From Bacteroidota bacterium (GTDB lineage: Bacteria; Bacteroidota; Bacteroidia; B-17B0; Aurantibacillaceae): 64,000 bases of DNA. Of the stretch, positions 17,340-26,797 are shown one piece after another. The translations under genes and the position numbers were made by a program. The stretch covers positions 1-64,000 of the forward strand of contig JAHBTI010000004.1 of the NCBI GenBank assembly GCA_019638705.1, in the 5' to 3' direction. The notes beneath the pieces were generated by a model, which had not been told where the DNA came from, did no database searches, and worked only from the letters and a program-made list of their open reading frames with translations. Every line of letters starts with the position of its first letter. The stretch's first letter is position 1.

Positions 17340-19472
17340 ATGCGTATTTTATTTTCCACCATTGCAGCCTTTGTAGTATTAAACGCTGCGGCTCAAGATG
17401 ACCATTTTCGCTGCGGCACTACCGAAATGCAAGACAAATGGTTTGCCGAACACCCTGAACTGAAAGCCGAGTTTGACAGACTTCAGCAAGAAGCTGCCGA
17501 ACTTGACCGAGAAATGTATAAAAACAATTACGGACAACAAAACACTAATCAGCAAAAAACAACGGCTGCAAGTTTATACACCATTCCTGTGGTGTTTCAT
17601 ATTTTGCATACAGACGGCGAAGAAAATATTTCTAACGCGCAGGTAATTAATGCCGTGAATATTTTAACCCGTGATTTTAATAAACTGAATGCCGACATTG
17701 CCAATGTGGTGGGTGCGTTTCAGGGCATTACCGGCAATGCTCAAATTGAATTCAGGTTGGCAACCAAAGACCCACAGGGGAATTGCACCAACGGCATCAT
17801 TCGCCATTACGATGCAAACACCAACTGGACAGGTACGCCTTCAGAATACATTTACACATGGGACAGAACACGTTACATGAATGTGTATGTAGTAAAAAGC
17901 ATCGCTTCGGGAGCGGCAGGTTATACCAATTACCCGGGTGTTTTTGATGCTATCAGAGATGCTATTGTGATTTTACACAGTTATGTGGGCAGCATTGGTA
18001 CAGGCAATGTACAAAGGTCGCGGGCATTAACGCACGAAGTGGGACATTGGTTAAACTTGCAGCACGTTTGGGGAAATAATAACAACCCGGGGCAAGTTTG
18101 CGGTGATGACGGTGTAAGCGATACGCCTATAACAAAAGGACATACCTCGTGTAACCTAAGTTCGGCATCGTGTGGCAACGGCGTTGAAAACGTTCAAAAC
18201 TATATGGATTATTCATATTGCTCTAATATGTTTACCACAGGGCAAGCTGCCCGCATGACAACGGCAATAAACAGCAACGTAAACTTTAGCGCAAGAAGCA
18301 ATTTGTCTTCGGTAACCAATTTGTTTTTTACAGGAATTACAGCACCCGGCTGCCCGCGCTTTGATATAGCCGTTCAGCCCTCTGCCGTAGTTTGCCTTGG
18401 GCAACCTCTTAGTTTTGCTACTCAAACATTTAATAACATAGCTCCCACTTCTTACGAGTGGTCTGCCACTAACAGTGCCAACATTATTAATGTTAATTCA
18501 CCAAGTACCCCGATTACTTTTTATACTGCGGGCGAGGCAGTAGTAAGTTGCACCATTATAAACGAAAATGGCGTGGCAGAAGTGCAGAACACAACCGTAT
18601 ATGTTCAAAACAGCGTACCTGAGGTAACACACGCTTACCGAGAAGGCTTTGAAGAAAGCCACGAGTTTCCGGCAGGCTGGCGCGCCATCAGCATGAACTC
18701 AACCACCGATTGGGTATTGAGTTACGACGGTGCATACGACGGTGCAGTAAGCACCATGGTGCAAGGCGAACTGGCAGCACCAAACAGCACCTTAATTTTA
18801 GAATCGCCCTCGTTTGATTTCTTAAACAACCCTGATGCTACCTTTACTTTTTATTATGCTTACGCCAGACAAAGCAGCCAGCATCAGGACAGGTTAAGGC
18901 TGCAAGCCACTATGGATTGTGGTGCTACATGGAAAAATGTGTGGGTAGCAAATTTGGTAACTGCGGCAAATTCATCGGGGGGTATTACTTCCGAGTTATT
19001 TTATCCTCAGCCTGAACATTGGATTTATCACGATATAACTAACATAGCAGCTTTTAACCAGTTCAAAAACCAAGAAAGTGTAAGATTTCGTTTTGTGTTT
19101 GTTGAAAATCAAAACGGGTCAGGCTCAGGCAACAGATTATATTTAGATGAAATTAATTTTACAGGAAGAGAGGTAGAAGTGGAAGACGATACCGCCATTA
19201 ATGAATTGGCAAAGGCAATACGCCTGAATGTGTATCCTAATCCTGCAAGTTCGGAAGCAAAAATTCGTTTTACTTTGGCTGATGCAGCTTTAATTAAATA
19301 CAGCGTTACCCATATTACAGGCGCATTGCTTGTGGAAACTGCCGTAAGCACATACACACCCGGCAAGCACGACATAAACATTAGTACCGAAAAATTACAG
19401 TCAGGAATTTATTTTGTTAATCTTGAATTAAACGGCGTGAAGCTGACCAAAAAATTATTGGTGAACCATTAA
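17340..19472 (+). CDS. M43-family metalloprotease with T9SS sorting domain
   Basis: 710 residues. Signal peptide 1-18. Catalytic domain about 78-325: HEVGHWLNLQH (232-242) supplies His232, Glu233, His236, His242; Met-turn YMDYS around 288-292. Asn replaces the usual Gly in the HExxHxxGxxH motif, a variant I believe also occurs in the family. A PKD-like domain (about 345-420) and a jelly-roll-like domain (REGFEESHEFPAGW, about 432-615) follow. The C-terminus (VYPNP... YFVNLELNG) is a type A T9SS sorting signal, so the enzyme is exported to the surface. Next gene is porQ. Confidence 0.9.
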   Translation: MRILFSTIAAFVVLNAAAQDDHFRCGTTEMQDKWFAEHPELKAEFDRLQQEAAELDREMYKNNYGQQNTNQQKTTAASLYTIPVVFHILHTDGEENISNAQVINAVNILTRDFNKLNADIANVVGAFQGITGNAQIEFRLATKDPQGNCTNGIIRHYDANTNWTGTPSEYIYTWDRTRYMNVYVVKSIASGAAGYTNYPGVFDAIRDAIVILHSYVGSIGTGNVQRSRALTHEVGHWLNLQHVWGNNNNPGQVCGDDGVSDTPITKGHTSCNLSSASCGNGVENVQNYMDYSYCSNMFTTGQAARMTTAINSNVNFSARSNLSSVTNLFFTGITAPGCPRFDIAVQPSAVVCLGQPLSFATQTFNNIAPTSYEWSATNSANIINVNSPSTPITFYTAGEAVVSCTIINENGVAEVQNTTVYVQNSVPEVTHAYREGFEESHEFPAGWRAISMNSTTDWVLSYDGAYDGAVSTMVQGELAAPNSTLILESPSFDFLNNPDATFTFYYAYARQSSQHQDRLRLQATMDCGATWKNVWVANLVTAANSSGGITSELFYPQPEHWIYHDITNIAAFNQFKNQESVRFRFVFVENQNGSGSGNRLYLDEINFTGREVEVEDDTAINELAKAIRLNVYPNPASSEAKIRFTLADAALIKYSVTHITGALLVETAVSTYTPGKHDINISTEKLQSGIYFVNLELNGVKLTKKLLVNH

Positions 19473-19497
19473 TTTCTTTTTTGTGAATATGAATTAA

Positions 19498-19527
19498 AAG
19501 GCTGCTCAAAAACGGGCAGCCTTTTTT
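19498..19527 (+). terminator. Rho-independent terminator
   Basis: AAGGCTGC (19498-19505) pairs with GCAGCCTT (19516-19523), 10-base loop, T-run. Separates the M43 gene from porQ. Confidence 0.85.
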
Positions 19528-19561
19528 GCAATAAATCCTTACTTTCGCCGTTATTATTGCG

Positions 19562-20626
19562 TTGAAAAAAATTGTTCTCTTAATATTTGTTTTACTTTCT
19601 TCGGTTCGTTTTCAGGCGCAAATTGGCGGTACTAAGGCTTACAGTTTTTTAGATATTCCCATGACGGCGCGGGCTGCTGCCCTTGGCGGTAATAATATGG
19701 CTATCTGGGGCGAAGACATTAATTTAATTCACAGCAATCCTGCGCTGCTTAACCCAAGCATGGTAAAGCAACTGGCACTTAATTATTCAAACTATGTGAG
19801 CGATTTGAATTTTGGTTACGTTGCACTTGCAAAAAATTTAAAAAAACAAGGCACAGCCGCCGCAAGCATACAGTTTTTTAATTACGGAAAATTTACAGCT
19901 TACGATGAGTTTGGGCAAAACACAGGAAAATTTGTGGCAAACGACATCAGCCTGAATTTTACTTACGCCAAGCCTTTGGCAGACTCTATGTTTAATGTGG
20001 GCGGTGCATTAAAAACAATTATTTCTCAGTATGAGAGTTATGTTTCTTTAGGCAACGTGATTGATTTTGGAATAACCTATCACAACAAGAAAAATTTTGT
20101 GGCAAGTGTGCTGGTAAAAAACATTGGCTTTGTTTGGAAAGATTACACGAAAAATAATCCTATTAACAGTAATCAACTGCCGCGCACGGTGCAGTTGGGC
20201 GTAAGTTACAAACCCGAAAAAGCACCGTTTAAATTATTTGTGGTTTACGACCAGTTGCTGAAATGGAATTTAAAATACATCAGCCCCGTGGATACCGCAG
20301 GACAAAACAGTATGCTTGGTTCTAACGGATTACCGAAAGATTCTACAAGTTTTGAGAAATTTAAAGTGCGTTTTGGCAGCGGTGCAGATAATTTTATGCG
20401 CCATTTTACCTTTGGTACTGAAATTGTTTTAACCAAAAACTTTAACATTCGCTTGGCTTATAACTACCGCCGTCAGCAAGAAATGACCCTGCCCGAACGG
20501 CGCGGTGCAAACGGATTAAGTTTTGGTTTTGGGTTTAAAATAAAACGTTTCGGCATTTCGTATTCTTTTTCAAAAATGGCTTTTCCCGGAAATTCAAGTA
20601 TTTTGGGCGTAACGCTGCTGCTGTAA
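19562..20626 (+). CDS. porQ: Type IX secretion system outer-membrane protein PorQ
   Basis: 354 residues from TTG 19562, the only start that keeps the whole signal peptide (about 1-20, ending FQAQ). PorQ features: YSFLDIPMTARAAALGGNN, NPALLNP, repeated beta-strand pairs ending in aromatic residues, and a final SYSFSKMAF/GVTLLL strand. PorQ is a FadL-like barrel that works with PorV, PorU and PorZ in the attachment complex that processes T9SS cargo. A box TACTTTCG (19540-19547) lies 14 bases before the start. It is flanked on both sides by T9SS-tailed proteases. Confidence 0.88.
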   Translation: MKKIVLLIFVLLSSVRFQAQIGGTKAYSFLDIPMTARAAALGGNNMAIWGEDINLIHSNPALLNPSMVKQLALNYSNYVSDLNFGYVALAKNLKKQGTAAASIQFFNYGKFTAYDEFGQNTGKFVANDISLNFTYAKPLADSMFNVGGALKTIISQYESYVSLGNVIDFGITYHNKKNFVASVLVKNIGFVWKDYTKNNPINSNQLPRTVQLGVSYKPEKAPFKLFVVYDQLLKWNLKYISPVDTAGQNSMLGSNGLPKDSTSFEKFKVRFGSGADNFMRHFTFGTEIVLTKNFNIRLAYNYRRQQEMTLPERRGANGLSFGFGFKIKRFGISYSFSKMAFPGNSSILGVTLLL

Positions 20627-20742
20627 AGCGGTGTTTTTAACAAACAATTTATTCTGTTGATAGATTTTTTTATGGGTTTGGGCGTGTTTGTTATTGCATT
20701 TTACTCACATTGAACTATATTAGCACGCTATAAAATTTTAAA

Positions 20743-22380
20743 ATGAACACAAAATCAATTTTTTCGGCACTTGCTTTTTGTCTGTCCCTTTCGGCAGTCG
20801 CACAAGAAGAAACATTAATTAACGGCAGAGGCTGCGGAACAGAAATTCCTTCGGAAGAATGGAACATTGTTTTTAATAAACAGGTAGAAGAGTTTAAACG
20901 CAACCAAGCCCTTGCTAAAACAGCGGAGAACACTTACACCATTCCCGTGGTAGTACACGTTATATACGGTGCGGAGGCGGTGGGCACGTTCCCCAATTTA
21001 TCGCAGGCGCAAATTAACTCGCAGATAAGTGTGTTAAATGCAGATTTTGCAGGTACAGGTTTAAATGCAGGAAATGTCCCCTCTATATGGGCAGGGCTTG
21101 TGTCTAATACAGGCGTTACGTTTTGTATGGCAAAATATAACCCTGACGGCGATACTTTGGCTGAACCGGGTATTGACCGCGTAAGTTACAACGCGCTTGG
21201 GTTTCCAAATCCTGCGGCTTCTACCTATTCAACACCTGCTGCGTTTCAAACGTATATGAACGGAACTATAAAACCTGCCACAATATGGGACCCTACACGT
21301 TACCTTAACATTTGGGTAAGCAACCGCCCCAACACCAATGGCTTATTGGGCTATGCCACGTTTCCTGCCACATCGGGCTTGTCGGGTATTCCGGGAGCTA
21401 TGGGAACTGCTACAACCGACGGCATTTGGGTGTGGTCAAGAGCTTTTGGAACTGTGGGAACTTTGTCCTCGCCATACAACAGAGGCAGAACAACTACGCA
21501 TGAAATAGGACACTGGCTTGGTTTGCGCCATATATGGGGCGACAGCAACTGCGGAACGGATTATTGCAGCGATACACCGCCTTCGCAAACACAAAATGGA
21601 GGTTGCCCGGGTTTTCCGTATAAATCAGGTGTTTGTTCGGGAAACACAACAGGTGAAATGACCATGAATTTTATGGATTATACCAACGACCAATGTGCGT
21701 ATATGTTTACGCCCAACCAAACCTCGCGCATTCACGCAGCCATGACCAACGGCATATACCGCAAAGATTTAACCGCAAGTTCGGCAAACCTTTGCACGTT
21801 TGCCACCCCAACGGTAGTGCCGCTTGACCCTCCTGTTGCCCAGTTTGCTTTATCGGCACTTGAGGGCTGCATATATGACCCGATAGAAATAAGCAACAGC
21901 ACCACAGGTTCAGATACCTTGATTTATGAATGGCTTTTGTCGGACGACACGAATATTCTTTTTACCTCTGACGAGGCTGCCCAAACACCCACGCTTTACT
22001 TTTTAGATGCCGGCACATACACCATTACCTTGGTAACATCTAACTCGGCAGGTTCAGATACCTTGTCGCAAGAGATTACTATCGGGTATTGCGGACGAGA
22101 TGTGGGCATTGCCAAAGCTGAGGCGTTGAGCAAAAAAATAAGTTTAGTACCCAATCCGAGTTCGGGCATGGTAAACATTCATGCCAAGTTGCCCGATAAC
22201 ACAGGCGTTGAACTTGCCTTATACAATATGCTCGGGGAACTGTTACTCACCAAAACGTATCATCACATTTCGGGCAGTGCAATCAGTTTAGATTTGAGTG
22301 CTTACCCTTCGGGCGTTTACAGCTTGCTGATTAATACAAACGAGGGCAAAGTGAACAAAAAATTAATATTGAGTAAGTAA
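20743..22380 (+). CDS. M43-family metalloprotease with PKD and T9SS sorting domains
   Basis: 545 residues. Signal peptide ends at VAQ (about 21). Zinc motif HEIGHWLGLRH at 253-263 (His253, Glu254, His257, His263), the full HExxHxxGxxH form; Met-turn FMDYTND. A PKD domain (about 365-450; VAQFALSALEGC, YEWLLSDD) precedes the type A sorting domain (VPNPSSGMVNIH to KKLILSK). Cytophagalysin-like secreted protease, paralogous to 17340-19472 but shorter. Confidence 0.92.
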   Translation: MNTKSIFSALAFCLSLSAVAQEETLINGRGCGTEIPSEEWNIVFNKQVEEFKRNQALAKTAENTYTIPVVVHVIYGAEAVGTFPNLSQAQINSQISVLNADFAGTGLNAGNVPSIWAGLVSNTGVTFCMAKYNPDGDTLAEPGIDRVSYNALGFPNPAASTYSTPAAFQTYMNGTIKPATIWDPTRYLNIWVSNRPNTNGLLGYATFPATSGLSGIPGAMGTATTDGIWVWSRAFGTVGTLSSPYNRGRTTTHEIGHWLGLRHIWGDSNCGTDYCSDTPPSQTQNGGCPGFPYKSGVCSGNTTGEMTMNFMDYTNDQCAYMFTPNQTSRIHAAMTNGIYRKDLTASSANLCTFATPTVVPLDPPVAQFALSALEGCIYDPIEISNSTTGSDTLIYEWLLSDDTNILFTSDEAAQTPTLYFLDAGTYTITLVTSNSAGSDTLSQEITIGYCGRDVGIAKAEALSKKISLVPNPSSGMVNIHAKLPDNTGVELALYNMLGELLLTKTYHHISGSAISLDLSAYPSGVYSLLINTNEGKVNKKLILSK

Positions 22381-22411
22381 GAGCCTTAGTTTATTCAGCT
22401 ACCATTTAAAG

Positions 22412-24229
22412 CTAACGCTTTTCTTTTATCAAAAACAAGGGCGCATTTATTTGGTACGTTTTGCTTGAACCATAAGAAGAAATACTTTGGAAAATAATTT
22501 TTATGTGATATTTACCTAAATCTTTTTCCACCGCAAGGTCTTTTACTTTCACGGTTTTACTTTCAGTATGGTTTTCAAAAAGATTTTCTATGGACGGAAA
22601 CACATCAACGGTTTCATCACCGTTTAAAGTCAATCTGAAAAAACCTTGCGCGCGCGCACCAAATAATACAAAGCTAAATTTAATTTCATCGTTATTTATT
22701 TTGAAATGGTTTTCCATTGACTGTTTGCCTGTCCAACTATATGGTACGGCATAATCATATCCTTTAATGTTTGTTGTGAAACCACTTTCATTTTCTAATA
22801 TTACAAATATATTTTCGCTGCTATTTGAATGATTTTTGCCGCCGTTAACAGTATCAATGCTTGCACGGTTAAAATAGCCGTTCAGCCAAAAAGTAGTGTG
22901 GTTATTATCAAATTGGGCGTGTAAGTTCTCGGGCAAAAAGTTTTTTAAATATTCTTTTTCCTTGCGTTTGTTTAAGTAATTAAACTTCTCGCTTATTTCA
23001 ATGGAAGTATTGCCTATGTATTTAGTGAATTTGATTGTTCCGTTTTCCAACAAATCATTTTCCGTTAATAATTTTTCAAATTCATGTTTTTGACTGCGTA
23101 TTGATGTGGAAAAGACATTGAAATACGGAAAAATTAAGGCAAACAATCCGAATAAAAACAAGGACATGGGAATAAACTTGATGTTTGCTTTTTTATTCAG
23201 CACAAAATACAGCACCACTGTTGCCAGCCACAACGCCAAGAGCAAAACAAAATAACGCGGTTCGGTAAAACCGTACTGTAAAATCCGTGTAAATATTGCC
23301 ACGAAGAGCAAAACAAGTAAGGGAATTAAAGCAACATAAAACACTTTACCGAAAATTTTTACCCACGATTTTCCGTCTTCATCTTCTTTTAAGGGGTGAA
23401 CCAACAGTAAGGCTAAAATTCCAACCGAAGCATAAGCTAATATGAGATAAGAAACCCAACCGCGCGGAAGCTCCCACGCAAGCAAAATTTTTGCCGAGTA
23501 GAGATACAGAATAACCACATAAATACACAGCAGGGGAATAAGAATAAACTGCGTGAAAAATTTTAACACCACAGGATATTTTGTTTCCTGTTCCAAAGAA
23601 GAAAGTCCCTCGTCATTAAACAATAAAAAAATAAAGGTGCTGCCGAAAATCGTCAGGGCAAAAAAAGTTTCCAAATAAACATTAGAGCCAAAATCAACAT
23701 TAAAAAGTTGTTGAATTGCCACAATAGCGAGTTCAACACCGCCTGTAAGCACCTGCGTAAAAATTCCTGTGAGGAAAAAATTGACAAACAAGTTTTTGTT
23801 GTATTCCCAAAAGTTTTTTTCGGAATGTCCGGCGCGAAAAAACGCTGCCACCGCCACCAACAAATGCGATAATATGAACGTGGGAACAAGTACAAAAACG
23901 TATATATCCGAAAAATCTTCGTTTTTTGTTGGCAATACCAAAAAATAAAAACCAAGCAAAAAAATAAGTCCCGAAATCTGTATTAAAATTTCTTTGCCTT
24001 TGCCTATGCGCTGCGCCAGCATTTTAAGCGCAAACATTAAAGAAATGCCAAGCGCGGAAACAATGACGAGTTTTACTTGTATATAATTGGCTTCGTCATC
24101 ATATTGCCTGTCTTTAGCTTCAGTCATATAAATAACTACCGAAGTCATAATAAACGACATCAGCAACACCATAGGATAGCGAAGCACCACGCCTTGCGCT
24201 TTTTGTAAGAAAACAGATAACTTTTTCAT
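22412..24229 (-). CDS. DUF4153 membrane protein
   Basis: 605 residues. About twelve hydrophobic helices in residues 15-385, then a soluble domain of about 220 residues. The conserved YNKNLFVNFFLTGIFT and FNVDFGSNVYLETFFALTIFGS blocks are typical of DUF4153 proteins. The role of the family is unknown; the C-terminal domain faces one side of the membrane and shows beta pattern. Alone on its strand, convergent with the M43 gene. Confidence 0.82.
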   Translation of the reverse strand: MKKLSVFLQKAQGVVLRYPMVLLMSFIMTSVVIYMTEAKDRQYDDEANYIQVKLVIVSALGISLMFALKMLAQRIGKGKEILIQISGLIFLLGFYFLVLPTKNEDFSDIYVFVLVPTFILSHLLVAVAAFFRAGHSEKNFWEYNKNLFVNFFLTGIFTQVLTGGVELAIVAIQQLFNVDFGSNVYLETFFALTIFGSTFIFLLFNDEGLSSLEQETKYPVVLKFFTQFILIPLLCIYVVILYLYSAKILLAWELPRGWVSYLILAYASVGILALLLVHPLKEDEDGKSWVKIFGKVFYVALIPLLVLLFVAIFTRILQYGFTEPRYFVLLLALWLATVVLYFVLNKKANIKFIPMSLFLFGLFALIFPYFNVFSTSIRSQKHEFEKLLTENDLLENGTIKFTKYIGNTSIEISEKFNYLNKRKEKEYLKNFLPENLHAQFDNNHTTFWLNGYFNRASIDTVNGGKNHSNSSENIFVILENESGFTTNIKGYDYAVPYSWTGKQSMENHFKINNDEIKFSFVLFGARAQGFFRLTLNGDETVDVFPSIENLFENHTESKTVKVKDLAVEKDLGKYHIKIIFQSISSYGSSKTYQINAPLFLIKEKR

Positions 24230-24364
24230 GCTTTAAAAATTGATTTATTGAAACAACGCAAGTTTAGTGAAAATAGTATTCGAAAATCTTACAATATGCT
24301 ACATATTATAGCAACAGATAAGTAAGCGGAGTATTACCTTTATACTTCTAAAATTGCTTGGAGT

Positions 24365-25402
24365 ATGGCAAAAAATAAAAACACCGAACCAAAAGAAGGC
24401 TTTAATGAAATACTGCTTTATACCACGCCCAACGGCAAGGTAAAAGTAGAGATGTATTTGCAAAACGAAACCATTTGGCTCACACAACAAAAAATTGCCG
24501 ATTTGTTTGGCGTTCAGCGTCCTGCTGTTACTAAGCACCTGAAAAACATTTTTGATTCAGGCGAATTAAAGGAAGAAGTGGTTAGTTCCATTTTGGAACA
24601 TACCACTCAACACGGCGCAATTACAGGGAAAACGCAAGAAACAAAAATAAAGTATTACAATCTTGATGCGATTATATCTGTCGGATACAGAGTAAACAGC
24701 TCACAGGCTACATCGTTTCGCATTTGGGCAACCGAGCGATTGAAAGAATACATCATCAAAGGCTTTACTATGGACGATGAGCGGCTGAAAAATCCCGACA
24801 ACATTTTTGGTAAAGATTATTTTGATGAACAACTTGCCCGCATTCGCGACATACGCAGCAGCGAACGCCGTTTTTACCAAAAAATCACCGACATCTATTC
24901 GCAATGCAGTGCTGATTACAGCAGCGATAACAAGATTACCAAACAATTTTTTGCTACCGTTCAAAACAAATTGCATTGGGCAATAACAGGACAAACTGCC
25001 GCCGAACTTATTTATTCAAGAGCCGACAGCACGAAACAAAACATGGGCTTAACCACATGGAAAAATGCACCGCAGGGAAAAATAAGAAAACCCGATGTGA
25101 GCATTGCAAAAAATTATTTGTATGAAAGTGAAATGACCTCGCTTAACCGCATTGTAAGTATGTATCTTGATTACGCAGAAAATCAGGCAAATAAAGGCGT
25201 GGTCATGTATATGAAAGATTGGGTACAAAAATTAGATGCTTTTTTGCAATTTAACGAAGAAGCAGTTTTGAAACACACAGGAACTGTAACGCATGAAGTG
25301 GCTCTTGCTTTAGCTGAAAAGGAATTTGAAAAATATAGCATCATTCAAGACAAACTTTTTGAAAGTGATTTTGACAAAATTGTACAACGCATTAAGAAGT
25401 AA
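24365..25402 (+). CDS. RhuM-family protein
   Basis: 345 residues. N-terminal HTH-like segment ETIWLTQQKIADLFGVQRPAV (about 34-54), then KIKYYNLDAIISVGYRVNS and FRIWATERLKEYIIKGF, the defining blocks of the virulence RhuM family, often found in mobile islands, near toxin-antitoxin or restriction genes. The C-terminal half is helical with MTSLNRIVSMYLDYAENQA. Molecular role unproven; DNA binding is plausible from the N-domain. No mobile-element genes are adjacent. Confidence 0.88.
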   Translation: MAKNKNTEPKEGFNEILLYTTPNGKVKVEMYLQNETIWLTQQKIADLFGVQRPAVTKHLKNIFDSGELKEEVVSSILEHTTQHGAITGKTQETKIKYYNLDAIISVGYRVNSSQATSFRIWATERLKEYIIKGFTMDDERLKNPDNIFGKDYFDEQLARIRDIRSSERRFYQKITDIYSQCSADYSSDNKITKQFFATVQNKLHWAITGQTAAELIYSRADSTKQNMGLTTWKNAPQGKIRKPDVSIAKNYLYESEMTSLNRIVSMYLDYAENQANKGVVMYMKDWVQKLDAFLQFNEEAVLKHTGTVTHEVALALAEKEFEKYSIIQDKLFESDFDKIVQRIKK

Positions 25403-25435
25403 AATTCTAAATCCTAAGGTCTAAATTCTAAAATG

Positions 25436-26386
25436 TTACTTAGTAAGGCTTCCCCACACACCCAAAGGCAATTTCACGCCGCTTTTGGCATTCAAAAAAA
25501 GTTCACCTATTTCCAATTGAGATTTATGTTTTTGCGCAAAAGGTTTCAATAAATTTTCGGGTACTAATGCAGAGAAGCCCAATGAATAAGCGTTTAAAAT
25601 CAACAAATGTTCTTTCGGGTCAAGAATTTGCAATACGCTGCTCATCATTTCGGCAATGTTATCTTCCAATTTCCATTTTTCGCCGTTTGGTCCGTGTCCG
25701 AAAGCGGGCGGGTCAAGAATGATGCCTTGATATGAATTTTCGCGGCGAATTTCTTTTTTTACAAACTTCAACGCATCATCAACCAACCAACGAATGTTAT
25801 CCAAATTGGATTTCTGCATATTTTCATTTGCCCAAGTTACCACTTGCTTAATGCTGTCCACATGGGTAACATCAGCCCCCGCAGCCCTTGCCGCAATAGA
25901 CGCACCGCCTGTGTAAGCAAACAAATTCAAAAATTTTGCTTTGGGTTTTGTGTGCAGAAAAGAATAAATTTTATCCCAGTTCACGGCTTGTTCGGGAAAA
26001 ATACCAACGTGCTTAAAGGAAGTTAGTCCTAAACGGAAAGTTAATTCAGTTGGCAGTTTTGAGTTTGCAGTTCTCAGCCCTGACTGCAAATTGCCGTCTG
26101 CTGACTTCTGACTTTTAACTTCTGACTTTAAACTTTTAACTTGATACTTCACCTCCCATTGGTCGGGCATTTGTTTTAGTTTTTTCCAGTCGCCGCTGCT
26201 TGACGAACGCGGAACAAATTTTACATGCGCCAATTTTTCCCATTCGGAATTTGAATACACTTTTTGCCACACGGCTTGCGGCTCAGGACGAATGGTAATG
26301 TACTTACCAAAACGTTCCAACTTTTCAAAGTCGCCGCAATCAATCAATTCGTAATCGTGAAAATGTGAGGGAGTTAATAGCTGCAT
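25436..26386 (-). CDS. SAM-dependent rRNA-type methyltransferase (COG1092-like) with repeat insertion
   Basis: 316 residues. Rossmann methyltransferase: LNLFAYTGGASIAARAAGA (SAM loop, about 152-170), VDSIKQVV, and ILDPPAFGHG (catalytic DPPxFG). This resembles RlmI/RlmK-type 23S rRNA methyltransferases without the PUA domain. Residues of about 82-114 (SLKSEVKSQKSADG and following) are low-complexity and encoded by a run of TGACTTCTGACTTT-like DNA (26051-26150), which looks like an in-frame repeat insertion between domains. ATG 26386 starts with LLTPSHFHDYELIDCG, a normal family beginning. Confidence 0.82.
   Translation of the reverse strand: MQLLTPSHFHDYELIDCGDFEKLERFGKYITIRPEPQAVWQKVYSNSEWEKLAHVKFVPRSSSSGDWKKLKQMPDQWEVKYQVKSLKSEVKSQKSADGNLQSGLRTANSKLPTELTFRLGLTSFKHVGIFPEQAVNWDKIYSFLHTKPKAKFLNLFAYTGGASIAARAAGADVTHVDSIKQVVTWANENMQKSNLDNIRWLVDDALKFVKKEIRRENSYQGIILDPPAFGHGPNGEKWKLEDNIAEMMSSVLQILDPKEHLLILNAYSLGFSALVPENLLKPFAQKHKSQLEIGELFLNAKSGVKLPLGVWGSLTK
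26051..26150. repeat. Low-complexity repeat inserted in a coding region
   Basis: Runs of CTGACTTCTGACTTTTAACT and CAGTTCTCAGCCCTGACTGC type words within the methyltransferase gene, in frame, coding for Lys/Ser/Glu-rich residues. Confidence 0.6.
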
Positions 26387-26443
26387 AAAATTTTAAAGCA
26401 CGAAGTTAGAGATTTATTTACGATTTGCTTATTGACAATTTAC

Positions 26444-26713
26444 GATTGAAGCAGTTCGTCATGCTGACGAAGGAAGCATCTCTTGTCTTTGGTTTTAGAT
26501 TCTTCGTTCCTCAGAATGACAGCACTCATTTTAGATTGAAGCAGTTTGTCATGCTGACGAAGGAAGCATCTCTTGTCTTTGGTTTTAGATTCTTCGTTCC
26601 TCAGAATGACAGCACTCATTTTAGATTGAAGTAGTTTGTCATGCTGACAAAGGAAGCATCTCTTGTCTTTGGTTTTAGATTCTTCGTTCCTCAGAATGAC
26701 AGTACTCATTTTA
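26444..26713. repeat. Three tandem 90-bp units of palindromic repeat family A
   Basis: Units start at 26444, 26534 and 26624 with near-identical sequence. Each contains the hairpin arms GTCATGCTGACGAAGGAAGC and TTCGTTCCTCAGAATGAC plus a spacer ACTCATTTTAGATTGAAGCA. Unit length divisible by three keeps both strands open, giving false ORFs. Lies in the gap between the methyltransferase and the sugar transporter. Confidence 0.9.
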
Positions 26714-26797
26714 GTTAAAATTTTGCTGTTCAAATTGTCAATTGTAAATTTCAAAATTGTAAATCCGAAAAGCGTATTTTCAACAAAAATTTATTTT

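Noticed and set aside
24365-25402. Mobile genetic island around RhuM
   Set aside because: No integrase, transposase, tRNA or att repeats next to it; the neighbours look chromosomal.
26444-26713. CRISPR array
   Set aside because: Only three units, and the whole 90-bp unit is repeated; there are no unique spacers and no cas genes.
26425-26754. Repetitive ORFs on both strands over the 90-bp repeats
   Set aside because: They are open only because the unit is a multiple of three and lacks stops; no starts, signal or family support them.
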